NCBI GenBank assembly: GCA_934777095.1
Contig: CAKVNP010000085.1
Coordinates: 1-7,850, forward strand
From: an uncultured Clostridium sp.
GTDB lineage: Bacteria > Bacillota > Clostridia > Clostridiales > Clostridiaceae
Direction: 5' to 3'
DNA length: 7,850 bases
Shown: one piece after another, positions 1 to 6,884 of the stretch
Layout of the letters: each line of letters opens with the position of its first letter
Numbering within the stretch: the stretch's first letter is position 1
The notes under the pieces: generated by a model
What the model saw: the letters and a program-made list of their open reading frames with translations, nothing else
Told to the model about the DNA's origin: nothing
The model's database searches: none
Translations under genes and position numbers: made by a program

Positions 1-90
1 AGCAGGGGCTGAAGCCAATGCGATTATCTATAGTGTGATTGAAACAGCGAAAGAGCACGGCTTAAATGTTTATAAATATTTAACTTATTT
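1..90 (+). mobile_element. IS66-family transposase, C-terminal remnant (5' part outside window)
   Basis: The frame starting at base 2 reads AGAEANAIIYS, then VIETAKEHGLN, then VYKYLTYL. This closely matches, from memory, the conserved C-terminal region of IS66 transposases (TnpC), which typically reads GA.ASAIIYSI.ETAK.NGLNP..YL.YLFEQLPN. The usual FEQLPN ending is missing: after YLTYL the frame continues directly into ABC-transporter sequence, with no stop. Composition supports a junction: bases 1-60 hold 29 G/C, against 15 G/C in bases 61-120 by hand count. The exact breakpoint is not resolvable by eye and lies somewhere in about 61-94. No terminal inverted repeat of the element is visible. 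The rest of the transposase, if present, is left of the window. What is seen is the peptide match; that it arose by deletion or recombination after IS66 insertion is inference. Confidence 0.85.
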
Positions 91-1798
91 AGGCTGTGTA
101 TTATCAGCAATAAGTGCAGTTATAGTATTAATTCCGTTTATTTGTATATGGCAGATAGCATATGAAATTATAAAAGTATTTCCTAATATATCAGAAGCAA
201 CTAATTTATCTATGTATGGGTTAAGAGCTGTTATATTTTCAATTAGTGGAATAGTAGTGTATTTTGGAGCATTAATGTGCACGCATCTTGCAGCATTTAG
301 AACAGCAAGAAATATGAAGATAGAAGCATTAAATCATTTAGTAAAGCTTCCTTTAGGCTATTTTCAGGAAAATGGGAGCGGGAAGATAAGAAGAATTATA
401 AATGAATGCTCTATTCAGACAGAAAGTTTTTTAGCACATATGCTACCAGACTTAACAGGGGCAGCTGTAACACCAGTGGCAACAATTATATTGCTTATGG
501 TATTTGATTGGAGACTTGGAGCAGTAAGTATTCTTCCAATAGCAATTAGTATGTATTTTTTTAATAAAATGATGGGCAAAGATTTAGCAAATTCAATGAA
601 AGAATATCAAAATGCGTTAGAAGATATGAATAATGAGGCCGTTGAATATATAAGAGGAGTACCGGTAGTAAGGACATTTGGGCAAACAATTTTTTCGTTT
701 GAAAAGTTTCATAATTCTATAGAGAAGTATAAAAAATGGGCTATAAATTATACCATGAGGTTAAGAATTCCAATGTGTGAATTTACAGTAAGTATTAATT
801 CAGTATTTGCATTTTTAACTTTAGCAGCAGTCATTTTAGTAGATTCAGCTGTTAATTCAAATAAATTTATTTCAGATCTTATATTTTATATAGTTTTTAC
901 TCCTATAATGACTGTTGTAATGAATAAGATAATGTTTTCTAGCGAAAATTTTTTATTAGCAAAAGATGCTACTAAAAGAATTAATGAAATATTAAATGTT
1001 AAGGAATTAAATACTGTAGAAGGTAATGGGGAATTAAAAAATACAGATATTAAATTTGAAAAAGTTATTTTTGCATATGAAGGTGCTAACACAAACGCTG
1101 TTAATAATGTGACATTTGAAATTAAAGAAGGGAGCAAAGTTGCTCTAGTAGGGCCTTCAGGTGGAGGCAAAAGTACAATTGCTAGCTTAATACCAAGATT
1201 TTATGATGTTAATTCAGGAAAAATAACAATTGGAGGGGTAGACATAAGAGAAATACCAAATAGTAAATTAATGAGTATAGTTTCATTTGTATTTCAAAAT
1301 ACAAATTTATTTAAAACAAGTTTATTAGAAAATATACGTTTTTCAAAACCAGAAGCTACTAGAGAGGAAGTTATTGCAGCAGCTAAGGCGGCTCAATGTG
1401 AAGAGATATTTGAAAAGCTTCCAAATGGAATAGATTCAATAGTAGGAAGCAAAGGTGTTTATTTATCTGGGGGAGAAGCACAGCGTATTGCTCTAGCACG
1501 AGCAATTTTAAAAGATGCACCGATTATATTACTTGATGAAGCAACTGCTTTTGCTGACCCGGAAAATGAATATAAGATTCAAAAAGCATTTGAAAAGCTT
1601 ATTGCAGGAAAAACTGTATTAATAATAGCGCATAGGTTATCAACTATAAAGAATGCTGATGAAATTTTTGTAATAAATAAAGGTGAAATTGTTGAAAAAG
1701 GATCACATAATGAGCTTATTGATAAAAATGGTGTGTATAAAAAGATGTGGCTAGAATATGAAAAGTCTGTATCCTGGAAGATGAAGGAGGCAGTATAA
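35..1798 (+). CDS. ABC transporter ATP-binding/permease protein, YbtP/IrtA-like half-transporter, fused at its N-terminus to an IS66 remnant
   Basis: This is one half of a heterodimeric exporter-fold ABC transporter in the cytoplasmic membrane. Numbering from GTG35 (587 residues), the membrane domain spans about residues 17-310, with helices near 20-40, 62-84, 140-175 and 250-300. The nucleotide-binding domain is complete: Walker A GPSGGGKST (373-381), Q-loop Q421, signature LSGGE (477-481), Walker B IILLDE (497-502) and H-loop H533. The D-loop reads AFADPE rather than the usual SALDPE, a variant I associate with YbtP/IrtA siderophore importers (from memory). Substrate import of that kind is inference. 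The start is doubtful: the frame is open from base 2, residues 1-19 derive from an IS66 transposase, no convincing ribosome binding site precedes GTG35, and the first in-frame ATG is at residue 60, inside the membrane domain. The gene may be expressed as a transposase fusion, or not at all. The stop lies two bases before the partner gene. Confidence 0.85.
   Translation: MIETAKEHGLNVYKYLTYLGCVLSAISAVIVLIPFICIWQIAYEIIKVFPNISEATNLSMYGLRAVIFSISGIVVYFGALMCTHLAAFRTARNMKIEALNHLVKLPLGYFQENGSGKIRRIINECSIQTESFLAHMLPDLTGAAVTPVATIILLMVFDWRLGAVSILPIAISMYFFNKMMGKDLANSMKEYQNALEDMNNEAVEYIRGVPVVRTFGQTIFSFEKFHNSIEKYKKWAINYTMRLRIPMCEFTVSINSVFAFLTLAAVILVDSAVNSNKFISDLIFYIVFTPIMTVVMNKIMFSSENFLLAKDATKRINEILNVKELNTVEGNGELKNTDIKFEKVIFAYEGANTNAVNNVTFEIKEGSKVALVGPSGGGKSTIASLIPRFYDVNSGKITIGGVDIREIPNSKLMSIVSFVFQNTNLFKTSLLENIRFSKPEATREEVIAAAKAAQCEEIFEKLPNGIDSIVGSKGVYLSGGEAQRIALARAILKDAPIILLDEATAFADPENEYKIQKAFEKLIAGKTVLIIAHRLSTIKNADEIFVINKGEIVEKGSHNELIDKNGVYKKMWLEYEKSVSWKMKEAV
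1785..1790 (+). promoter_or_regulatory. Ribosome binding site of the second ABC gene, inside the first ABC gene
   Basis: AGGAGG lies within the last codons of the upstream ABC gene, ten bases before the ATG at 1801. Ribosomes finishing the first subunit would be placed on this site, which suggests translational coupling and roughly equal production of the two halves. Confidence 0.75.
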
Positions 1799-1800
1799 AT

Positions 1801-3543
1801 ATGGTTGAGTATTTTAAAAATAAATTTGCATTAAGTGATAAGGGAGCAAAAGATTTAATAAAAGCAATTGTAGCATGCACATTAACAGATATAAGTTTTA
1901 TGTTTCCAGTAGGACTTTTATACTTTTTACTCCAAGGAATAATAGGAAAGTATTTAAATGGTACAGGGAGAGTATATTCAGTATTGGTATATTTAATAGT
2001 TTCAATTATATTATTGGCAATTATTTTTGTATTTGAGAAAAATCAATATGATGCTACTTTTGTAGCATCATATGAAGAAAGTGCTGACAAGAGAATAACA
2101 ATTGCAGAAAAGCTTAGAAAAATACCGTTATCCTTTTTTGGTAAAAAAGATTTAGCTGATTTAACTACAAGAATTATGGGAGATTGTGCTGGACTGGAAA
2201 CTGCTTTTTCACACTTTATTCCAGAATTATTTGGTTCAATAATATCTTTACTAATAGTTGCTATAGGGTTAATATGCTGTAGCTGGAAATTAGCATTATC
2301 CTTGTTATGGGTTGTACCAGTAGCTTTTTTATTAACTTTTATAGGTAAGAATAGTGTTAAAAAAGCTAATAAAGAAGTTAATGATATTAATTTAGCAAAT
2401 GCAGATAGTATTCAGGAATGTATTGAAAATATTAGAGAAATTAAGTCATGTAATCAAGAAGAAAGATATCTTAAAAAAGTAAATGATAATATTATTGCTC
2501 AAGAAAGAAAAAATATAAAAACTGAGCTTAATACAGCTATGTATGTTATTTCAGCTCAAATGCTTTTAAAGGTGGGTATAGCTACAATGGCATTAATGGG
2601 AGCTAAATTAATTGTAAATAGTGAACTAGATTTTCTAACATTTCTTATATTTTTATTAGCTGCATCAAGAATTTTTGATCCATTATCAATTGCTTTGCAA
2701 AATTTGGCGGCAATTTTCGCTACTGAGTTGAAGATTGATAGAATGAAAGATATTGAAGGGCAGAAAATACAGAATGGAAACGATAAATCATCTTTTTCAA
2801 ATTACGATATAGTATTTCAAGATGTTAAATTTTCTTATGATGGAAAAGAAAATGTAATTAATGGAGTATCATTTGCAGCTAATCAAGGTGAAGTTACTGC
2901 ACTAGTTGGTCCATCTGGTGGAGGAAAAAGTACAATTGCTAAATTAGCTGCAAGATTTTGGGATGTTACTGATGGTAAAATTACAGTTGGCGGAAGAGAT
3001 ATAGCAAATATTGAACCTGAAGAATTATTAAAGAAATATTCAATAGTATTCCAAGATGTAGTTTTATTTAATAATACAGTAATGGAAAATATAAGATTAG
3101 GAAGGCGAGGTGCTACTGATGAAGAAGTAATAAGAGCTTCAAAGGCAGCATGTTGTGATGAATTTATTAAGAAGCTTCCTAATGGATATAATACTATAAT
3201 TGGAGAAAATGGATCAACATTATCAGGCGGTGAGAGGCAAAGGATATCCATAGCAAGAGCACTACTTAAAGATGCACCTATTATATTATTAGATGAGGCT
3301 ACTGCATCTTTAGATGTTGAAAATGAATCAAAGGTACAGAAGGCTATATCAAGGCTTATTAAAAATAAGACAGTATTAGTTATTGCACATAGAATGAGAA
3401 CTGTTGCAGAAGCAGATCATATAGTTGTATTAAGGGATGGAAAGCTAGAAGAAGAAGGGACTCATGAAGAGCTATTAAATGAAAAAGGTTTATATAATAA
3501 ATTATGGTCATTACAAACAGCAGCTTCTGAATGGACAATTTAA
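1801..3543 (+). CDS. ABC transporter ATP-binding/permease protein, YbtQ/IrtB-like half-transporter
   Basis: This is the partner half-transporter of the upstream gene (580 residues). An N-terminal membrane domain of about six helices (about residues 20-305) precedes a complete nucleotide-binding domain: Walker A GPSGGGKST (370-378), Q-loop Q418, signature LSGGERQ (474-480), Walker B IILLDE (494-499), D-loop SLD and H-loop H530. The protein is intact, with a normal N-terminus (MVEYFKNKFALSDKG) and no sign of damage. ATG1801 is preceded by AGGAGG at 1785-1790 and follows the upstream stop by two bases, so the two subunits are almost certainly co-translated and form a heterodimer. Exporter-fold pairs of this kind include drug and peptide exporters as well as the siderophore importers YbtPQ and IrtAB. 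The D-loop variant in the partner and the Fur box downstream make metal or metallophore transport the better guess, but the substrate is unproven. A strong terminator begins at its stop codon. Confidence 0.9.
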   Translation: MVEYFKNKFALSDKGAKDLIKAIVACTLTDISFMFPVGLLYFLLQGIIGKYLNGTGRVYSVLVYLIVSIILLAIIFVFEKNQYDATFVASYEESADKRITIAEKLRKIPLSFFGKKDLADLTTRIMGDCAGLETAFSHFIPELFGSIISLLIVAIGLICCSWKLALSLLWVVPVAFLLTFIGKNSVKKANKEVNDINLANADSIQECIENIREIKSCNQEERYLKKVNDNIIAQERKNIKTELNTAMYVISAQMLLKVGIATMALMGAKLIVNSELDFLTFLIFLLAASRIFDPLSIALQNLAAIFATELKIDRMKDIEGQKIQNGNDKSSFSNYDIVFQDVKFSYDGKENVINGVSFAANQGEVTALVGPSGGGKSTIAKLAARFWDVTDGKITVGGRDIANIEPEELLKKYSIVFQDVVLFNNTVMENIRLGRRGATDEEVIRASKAACCDEFIKKLPNGYNTIIGENGSTLSGGERQRISIARALLKDAPIILLDEATASLDVENESKVQKAISRLIKNKTVLVIAHRMRTVAEADHIVVLRDGKLEEEGTHEELLNEKGLYNKLWSLQTAASEWTI

Positions 3544-3587
3544 AATTAAGGACGAACTATCAAAAAGGTAGTTTGTCCTTAATTTTA
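3542..3587 (+). terminator. Intrinsic terminator of the ABC operon
   Basis: The arm 3542-3559 (AAAATTAAGGACGAACTA) pairs with 3569-3586 (TAGTTTGTCCTTAATTTT) over 18 positions with a single G-U pair, around a nine-base loop. The A-rich base and T-rich end act as the A/U tracts, so it could work on both strands. The hairpin overlaps the last two bases of the TAA stop of the ABC gene. Confidence 0.88.
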
Positions 3588-3708
3588 TATATAATGACTA
3601 ATTGGAGCTAAAAAAACTAAATGGAGTGGAAATAAAAAATAAGAGATTATAAACTATAATTGATAATGGTTATCAATTGTAGTTTGCATTAATTAAAAGG
3701 AGAGTATC
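3544..3708. other. Intergenic region between the ABC operon and the methyltransferase operon
   Basis: This 165-base gap holds the ABC terminator, then AT-rich sequence, then the Fur-box palindrome and the ribosome binding site AAGGAG (3697-3702). An imperfect 11-base direct repeat, ACTAATTGGAG at 3598-3608 and ACTAAATGGAG at 3616-3626, lies in the middle. I see no gene in it. Confidence 0.7.
3651..3685 (+). promoter_or_regulatory. Long palindromic operator containing a Fur box, overlapping a probable -10
   Basis: The left arm AAACTATAATTGATAA (3651-3666) and right arm TTATCAATTGTAGTTT (3670-3685) are inverted repeats matching at 15 of 16 positions, around a three-base centre. The core TGATAATGGTTATCA (3661-3675) differs at one position from the 7-1-7 Fur consensus TGATAATNATTATCA. 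It fits a PerR box (TTATAATNATTATAA) or Zur box (TCGTAATNATTACGA) less well. A perfect TATAAT at 3655-3660 overlaps the left arm and could be the -10 element; no clear -35 is visible upstream. An alternative reading uses TTGATA (3660-3665) as a -35, but its downstream -10 is poor. In either case a bound repressor would block the promoter of the methyltransferase/ZIP/gpmA unit. That iron controls it is inference from the motif. Confidence 0.72.
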
Positions 3709-4518
3709 ATGGAAAAAAGTAATGAGATAAATTATGGTAATTGGATTTCGAGTAAAATGCTGAAGTTAATGTTTCTGATGAATTTAATTTTAGTGTCACT
3801 ATGCTGTTTTATCTTTTCATTAAATACAAGTAACTGGGATATACGGATTAATTATGTAATGAGAATAGTTATATTTACTTTAACAATATTAATGATGTTC
3901 TTAATGGTTTATATGTTTGTATGCCGAAATTTATTTTCTTATAAAGGTAAATATAAAATACAAAGTAAAATTATTGATTATGTTATATCATATTTAAATT
4001 TTAAAGGTGGAAAAATATTGGATATTGGATGTGGTAATGGGGCTTTATCAATTAGGATAGCAAAAAAGTTTATAACGGCAAATTTAACTTCAATAGATTA
4101 TTGGGGAAGTGAATGGGAATTTGCTAAAGAACAATGTGAACTTAACGCTAAAGCTGAAGGTGTAGAAAATAAAATTACTTTTAAGAAAGGTGATGCAGCT
4201 AAATTAGATTTTAAGGATGAATCATTTGATGCAGTAGTAAGTAATTTTGTTTTTCATGAAGTTAAGAGTCAAAAGGATAAAAGATTAGTTGTAAGAGAGG
4301 CTTTAAGAGTGCTTAAAAAAGATGGTACATTTGTATTTCATGATTTGTTTTTAGAAGAGAAATTATATGGAAATATCTATAAGTTTATTAGTGAGTTAAA
4401 AAAAGAAGGAATTAAAGAAATACATTTAGTATATTCCAATAAAGAAGAATTTATACCAGACATTTTAAAAACACGGTTTATGCTAGGTCGTATTGCAATT
4501 ATTTATGGAGTTAAATAA
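3709..4518 (+). CDS. Membrane-anchored class I SAM-dependent methyltransferase
   Basis: The 269-residue protein has two N-terminal transmembrane helices (about residues 17-38 and 48-72) followed by a class I methyltransferase domain facing the cytoplasm. SAM-binding motif I is DIGCGNG (105-111). D130 in SIDYWG is the likely ribose-binding acidic residue, GDA (161-163) is motif III and FDAVVSNFVFHE (173-184) is motif IV. It belongs to a group of two-helix methyltransferases seen in Firmicutes with a conserved IDYWG stretch; their substrate is not known to me. Membrane anchoring suggests a lipid, a membrane protein or a metabolite handled at the membrane (inference). ATG3709 is well supported by AAGGAG at 3697-3702. 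It is the first gene after the Fur-box palindrome, and 30 bases separate it from the next methyltransferase, so the two are probably co-transcribed. Confidence 0.88.
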   Translation: MEKSNEINYGNWISSKMLKLMFLMNLILVSLCCFIFSLNTSNWDIRINYVMRIVIFTLTILMMFLMVYMFVCRNLFSYKGKYKIQSKIIDYVISYLNFKGGKILDIGCGNGALSIRIAKKFITANLTSIDYWGSEWEFAKEQCELNAKAEGVENKITFKKGDAAKLDFKDESFDAVVSNFVFHEVKSQKDKRLVVREALRVLKKDGTFVFHDLFLEEKLYGNIYKFISELKKEGIKEIHLVYSNKEEFIPDILKTRFMLGRIAIIYGVK

Positions 4519-4548
4519 AAGTTTTTTAAGGCTATTAAGGAGGAATAT

Positions 4549-5172
4549 ATGAAAAATTACAAGGAATTATCTAAGAGAGAATTTAATAGACAAGCTTCTA
4601 TTTATGATGAATCTGAAGTTGCAAATATTTCTAAGTATCCTAAGGAATGTTATCCATTTATTATGAATGTACTTAAAGAAAGGGAGTACTTATCAGTACT
4701 AGATATGGGATGTGGAACCGGTGCTATGTTAGAAAGAATATCTAAGGAGAATCCTAAAGCTAATTTATTTGGTTTAGATTTATCAGAAAATATGATTAAA
4801 GTAGCAGAGAAAAAGAAAATTCCCAGAGCAGAATATGTAGTAGGTGATGCAGAAGATCTACCATATGAAAATGAGAAATTTGATGTAGTTATATGTAATC
4901 AAAGCTTTCATCATTATCCTAATCCTAGAAAAGCTTTTGAGGGAGCTTATAGAGTTTTGAAACAATCGGGAATATTTATTGTATGTGATATGTATTGTAA
5001 TAAAGTATTAAGAGCAATAGAAAATAATATAATTCTTAAATTAATGAATACAGGAGATGTAAAAACATATTCATCAGAAGAAGTAATTTGTTTATTAAAT
5101 CAGGCTGGTTTTAAAGAAGTAAATTGGCAGAAGGCTACAAAGATGACTTTTATAAGTTATGGAATCAAATAA
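4549..5172 (+). CDS. Class I SAM-dependent methyltransferase (Methyltransf_11, UbiE-like)
   Basis: This is a soluble 207-residue methyltransferase without a signal peptide or membrane helix. The N-terminal helix NRQASIYDES resembles the entry region of UbiE/MenG-like enzymes. Motif I is DMGCGTG (52-58), D77 in GLDLSENM is the acidic residue that binds the SAM ribose, GDAEDLPY (99-106) is motif III, and FDVVICNQSFHHYPNP (111-126) is motif IV. It is shorter than true MenG/UbiE, and quinone methylation is not expected in an anaerobic clostridium, so small-molecule methylation with unknown substrate is the safest call. The start is fixed by a very strong AAGGAGG at 4537-4543, five bases upstream. 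Both methyltransferases end in YG(V/I)K, and the acceptor-side regions differ, so they probably do not share one substrate. Confidence 0.88.
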   Translation: MKNYKELSKREFNRQASIYDESEVANISKYPKECYPFIMNVLKEREYLSVLDMGCGTGAMLERISKENPKANLFGLDLSENMIKVAEKKKIPRAEYVVGDAEDLPYENEKFDVVICNQSFHHYPNPRKAFEGAYRVLKQSGIFIVCDMYCNKVLRAIENNIILKLMNTGDVKTYSSEEVICLLNQAGFKEVNWQKATKMTFISYGIK

Positions 5173-5275
5173 AAAAAGGTGAGGAAATTAAGAAGAATAT
5201 AAGCAAAAAACAAGGACGGTAGCAGTTTTATATCAAATTTGAAAGGGAAATAATTACACAAGGAGATGAGATAAT
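5173..5275 (+). other. 103-base gap between methyltransferase and ZIP transporter genes, with traces of a possible small ORF
   Basis: No terminator hairpin or clear promoter is visible, so read-through from the methyltransferases is likely. A Shine-Dalgarno-like AGGTGAGG (5177-5184) precedes ATT AAG AAG AAT, which would read (I/M)KKNISKKQGR before a TAG at 5220-5222. Another frame then reads RTVAVLYQI before a TGA, and later KGNNYTRR. This could be a decayed small gene or chance. The true ribosome binding site of the ZIP gene, AGGAG, is at 5261-5265. Confidence 0.4.
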
Positions 5276-6055
5276 ATGAATACTTTAATAGGAATTTTAA
5301 TACCTTTAGTAGGAACGACATTAGGAGCTGCATGCGTATTTATAATGAAGAAACAAATTAATGAATTAGCTAATAAGGCACTTCTTGGATTTGCCGCAGG
5401 AGTAATGATTGCAGCATCTATATGGTCATTAATTATTCCAGCTATTGATATGAGTAATAGTATGGGAAAGTTAGCTTTTCTTCCTGCAGCAGCTGGAGTA
5501 ATAATAGGTATAATATTTATGCTTTTTTTAGATACAATTATTCCACATCTTCATTATAAAAGTGAAAAACCAGAAGGATTAATAAATGAAAAAATAAGAA
5601 AAACTACAATGCTTGTATTAGCAGTTGTACTGCATAATATACCGGAAGGTATGGCTGTGGGAATTGTTTTTGTGGGAGCTATAGATAAAGATGCGGCAAT
5701 AACTTTAGCTGGAGCATTTGCTCTTTCAATAGGAATTGCAATTCAAAATTTTCCTGAGGGAGCTATTATATCCATGCCGTTAAGAAGTGAAGGGATGAGT
5801 AAGAGAAAATCATTTATTTATGGTTTTTTATCAGGAATTGTTGAACCAATTGGCGCAGTTATAACAATTATATTTTCAAGGTTTATTACACCGGTAATGC
5901 CATATCTTCTTTCTTTTGCTGCAGGGGCAATGATTTATGTAGTGGTAGAAGAGCTTATTCCAGAAGCATCAGTTGGAAAACATTCAAATATTGGGACAAT
6001 TGGATTTGCCGCAGGTTTTGTAATTATGATGGTTTTAGATGTAGCTTTATCATAA
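5276..6055 (+). CDS. ZIP-family divalent metal transporter (ZupT/GufA-like)
   Basis: The 259-residue, about eight-helix inner-membrane protein belongs to the ZIP family, which moves Zn, Fe, Mn or similar divalent cations into the cytoplasm. The two signature metal-site helices are clear: HNIPEG (120-125) and QNFPEG (157-162), giving ligands H120, N121, E124 and Q157, N158, E161, in the arrangement known from the bacterial BbZIP structure (HN..E and QD..E), with N in place of D in the second helix. D86 and HLH (91-93) at the start of the cytoplasmic loop, and EELIPE (225-230) in helix 7, are further family hallmarks. Length and ends look complete. ATG5276 is preceded by AGGAG at 5261-5265. It sits 25 bases before gpmA and downstream of the Fur-box promoter, which favours a role in metal homeostasis. 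Which metal it carries cannot be told from sequence. Confidence 0.92.
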   Translation: MNTLIGILIPLVGTTLGAACVFIMKKQINELANKALLGFAAGVMIAASIWSLIIPAIDMSNSMGKLAFLPAAAGVIIGIIFMLFLDTIIPHLHYKSEKPEGLINEKIRKTTMLVLAVVLHNIPEGMAVGIVFVGAIDKDAAITLAGAFALSIGIAIQNFPEGAIISMPLRSEGMSKRKSFIYGFLSGIVEPIGAVITIIFSRFITPVMPYLLSFAAGAMIYVVVEELIPEASVGKHSNIGTIGFAAGFVIMMVLDVALS

Positions 6056-6080
6056 ATTTAATTTATAGGGGGAAAGGATT

Positions 6081-6845
6081 ATGAGGTTAGTAATTATAAG
6101 GCATGGAGAAAGTGAATGGAATAAAAAAAATTTATTTACTGGTTGGAGTGATGTAGACTTATCAAAAGAAGGAGAAGAGGAAGCAAAAAAAGCTGGAGAT
6201 ACATTAAAGGATAATGGATTTGATTTTGATGTATGTTATACATCATATTTAAAGAGGGCTATCCATACATTAAATTTAGTTCTTAGCGAAATGGATAGAG
6301 AATGGATTCCAGTAATTAAATCTTATAAGTTAAATGAAAGACATTATGGAGCACTTCAAGGATTAAATAAGTCAGAAACAGCACAAAAATACGGAGAAGA
6401 ACAAGTAAAGATATGGAGAAGATCTTATAATGTAAAGCCACCAATATTGAGTGAGACAAGTACTCAAAACCCTAAAAATCAAGAGCAGTATCGAGGTATA
6501 AATAAAGATGAATTACCTCTTTGCGAAAGCTTAGATGATACAATAAAAAGGGTTGTTCCATATTTCAACAATGCAATAAAAAAGGACATACTAGCTGGAA
6601 AGAGAGTGCTAATTGTTGCTCATGGAAATTCAATAAGATCATTAGTTAAGTATTTTGAAAATCTTACAGAGGAGCAGATATTAGAAGTAAATATTCCAAC
6701 AGGAATACCTCTAGTGTATGATTTTGATGAAAACTTTAATGTTATAAATAAATTTTATTTAGGTGATAAAGAAGAAATTGAAAAGAAGATTAAAAGCGTA
6801 TCTAATCAAGGTAATATAGAGAATAAGGAAATAGAGAGAGTATAA
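6081..6845 (+). CDS. gpmA: 2,3-bisphosphoglycerate-dependent phosphoglycerate mutase
   Basis: This cytoplasmic glycolytic enzyme interconverts 3- and 2-phosphoglycerate through a phosphohistidine and needs no metal. The histidine-phosphatase fold is evident: RHGESEWN (7-14) with catalytic H8, the substrate loop FTGWSDVDLS, R59, LNERHYG (84-90) with the proton donor E86, and the second catalytic histidine in AHGNSIR (H181). All catalytic residues are present. At 254 residues it is a few residues longer than typical clostridial GpmA proteins (about 247-249); the extra tail (NIENKEIERV) is charged and probably not functional. ATG6081 follows AGGGGG (6067-6072) with eight bases of spacing. It lies 25 bases after the ZIP gene without a visible promoter of its own, suggesting co-transcription, and is followed by a perfect terminator. 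Many clostridia carry a separate Mn-dependent mutase (GpmI) in the main glycolytic operon, so this may be a second isozyme. Confidence 0.95.
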   Translation: MRLVIIRHGESEWNKKNLFTGWSDVDLSKEGEEEAKKAGDTLKDNGFDFDVCYTSYLKRAIHTLNLVLSEMDREWIPVIKSYKLNERHYGALQGLNKSETAQKYGEEQVKIWRRSYNVKPPILSETSTQNPKNQEQYRGINKDELPLCESLDDTIKRVVPYFNNAIKKDILAGKRVLIVAHGNSIRSLVKYFENLTEEQILEVNIPTGIPLVYDFDENFNVINKFYLGDKEEIEKKIKSVSNQGNIENKEIERV

Positions 6846-6884
6846 TTATTTAGCTATAAGAGGATTAGTTTAAAGATGATGTAT

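Noticed and set aside
35..37. GTG as the genuine start of the first ABC gene
   Set aside because: It lies inside IS66-derived coding sequence, the frame is open upstream, and no ribosome binding site sits at a usable distance. Kept only as the left boundary of the CDS in this window.
85..282. Minus-strand open frame of 65 codons
   Set aside because: It is antisense to the ABC membrane domain, with no ribosome binding site and no recognisable protein family.
886..1170. Minus-strand open frame of 94 codons
   Set aside because: Mirror of the Walker A region and preceding linker of the ABC gene; the hydrophobic look comes from the antisense of AT-rich codons.
2883..3251. Minus-strand open frame of 122 codons
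   Set aside because: Antisense of the conserved nucleotide-binding domain of the second ABC gene; proline-rich artefact, with similar antisense peptide (PPPDGPTSA / PPPEGPTRA) opposite both Walker A motifs.
3598..3626. Imperfect 11-base direct repeat in the gap before the methyltransferase genes
   Set aside because: Only two copies with one mismatch in AT-rich DNA; recorded in the gap entry but not convincing as a functional site.
3661..3675. Zur or PerR box rather than Fur box
   Set aside because: The flanks TGA...TCA match the Fur consensus with one mismatch; Zur would need TCG...CGA and PerR TTA...TAA. Considered because of the nearby ZIP gene.
4549..5172. Assignment of the second methyltransferase as MenG/UbiE
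   Set aside because: Motifs are generic to Methyltransf_11, the protein is short for MenG, and there is no quinone-pathway gene nearby.
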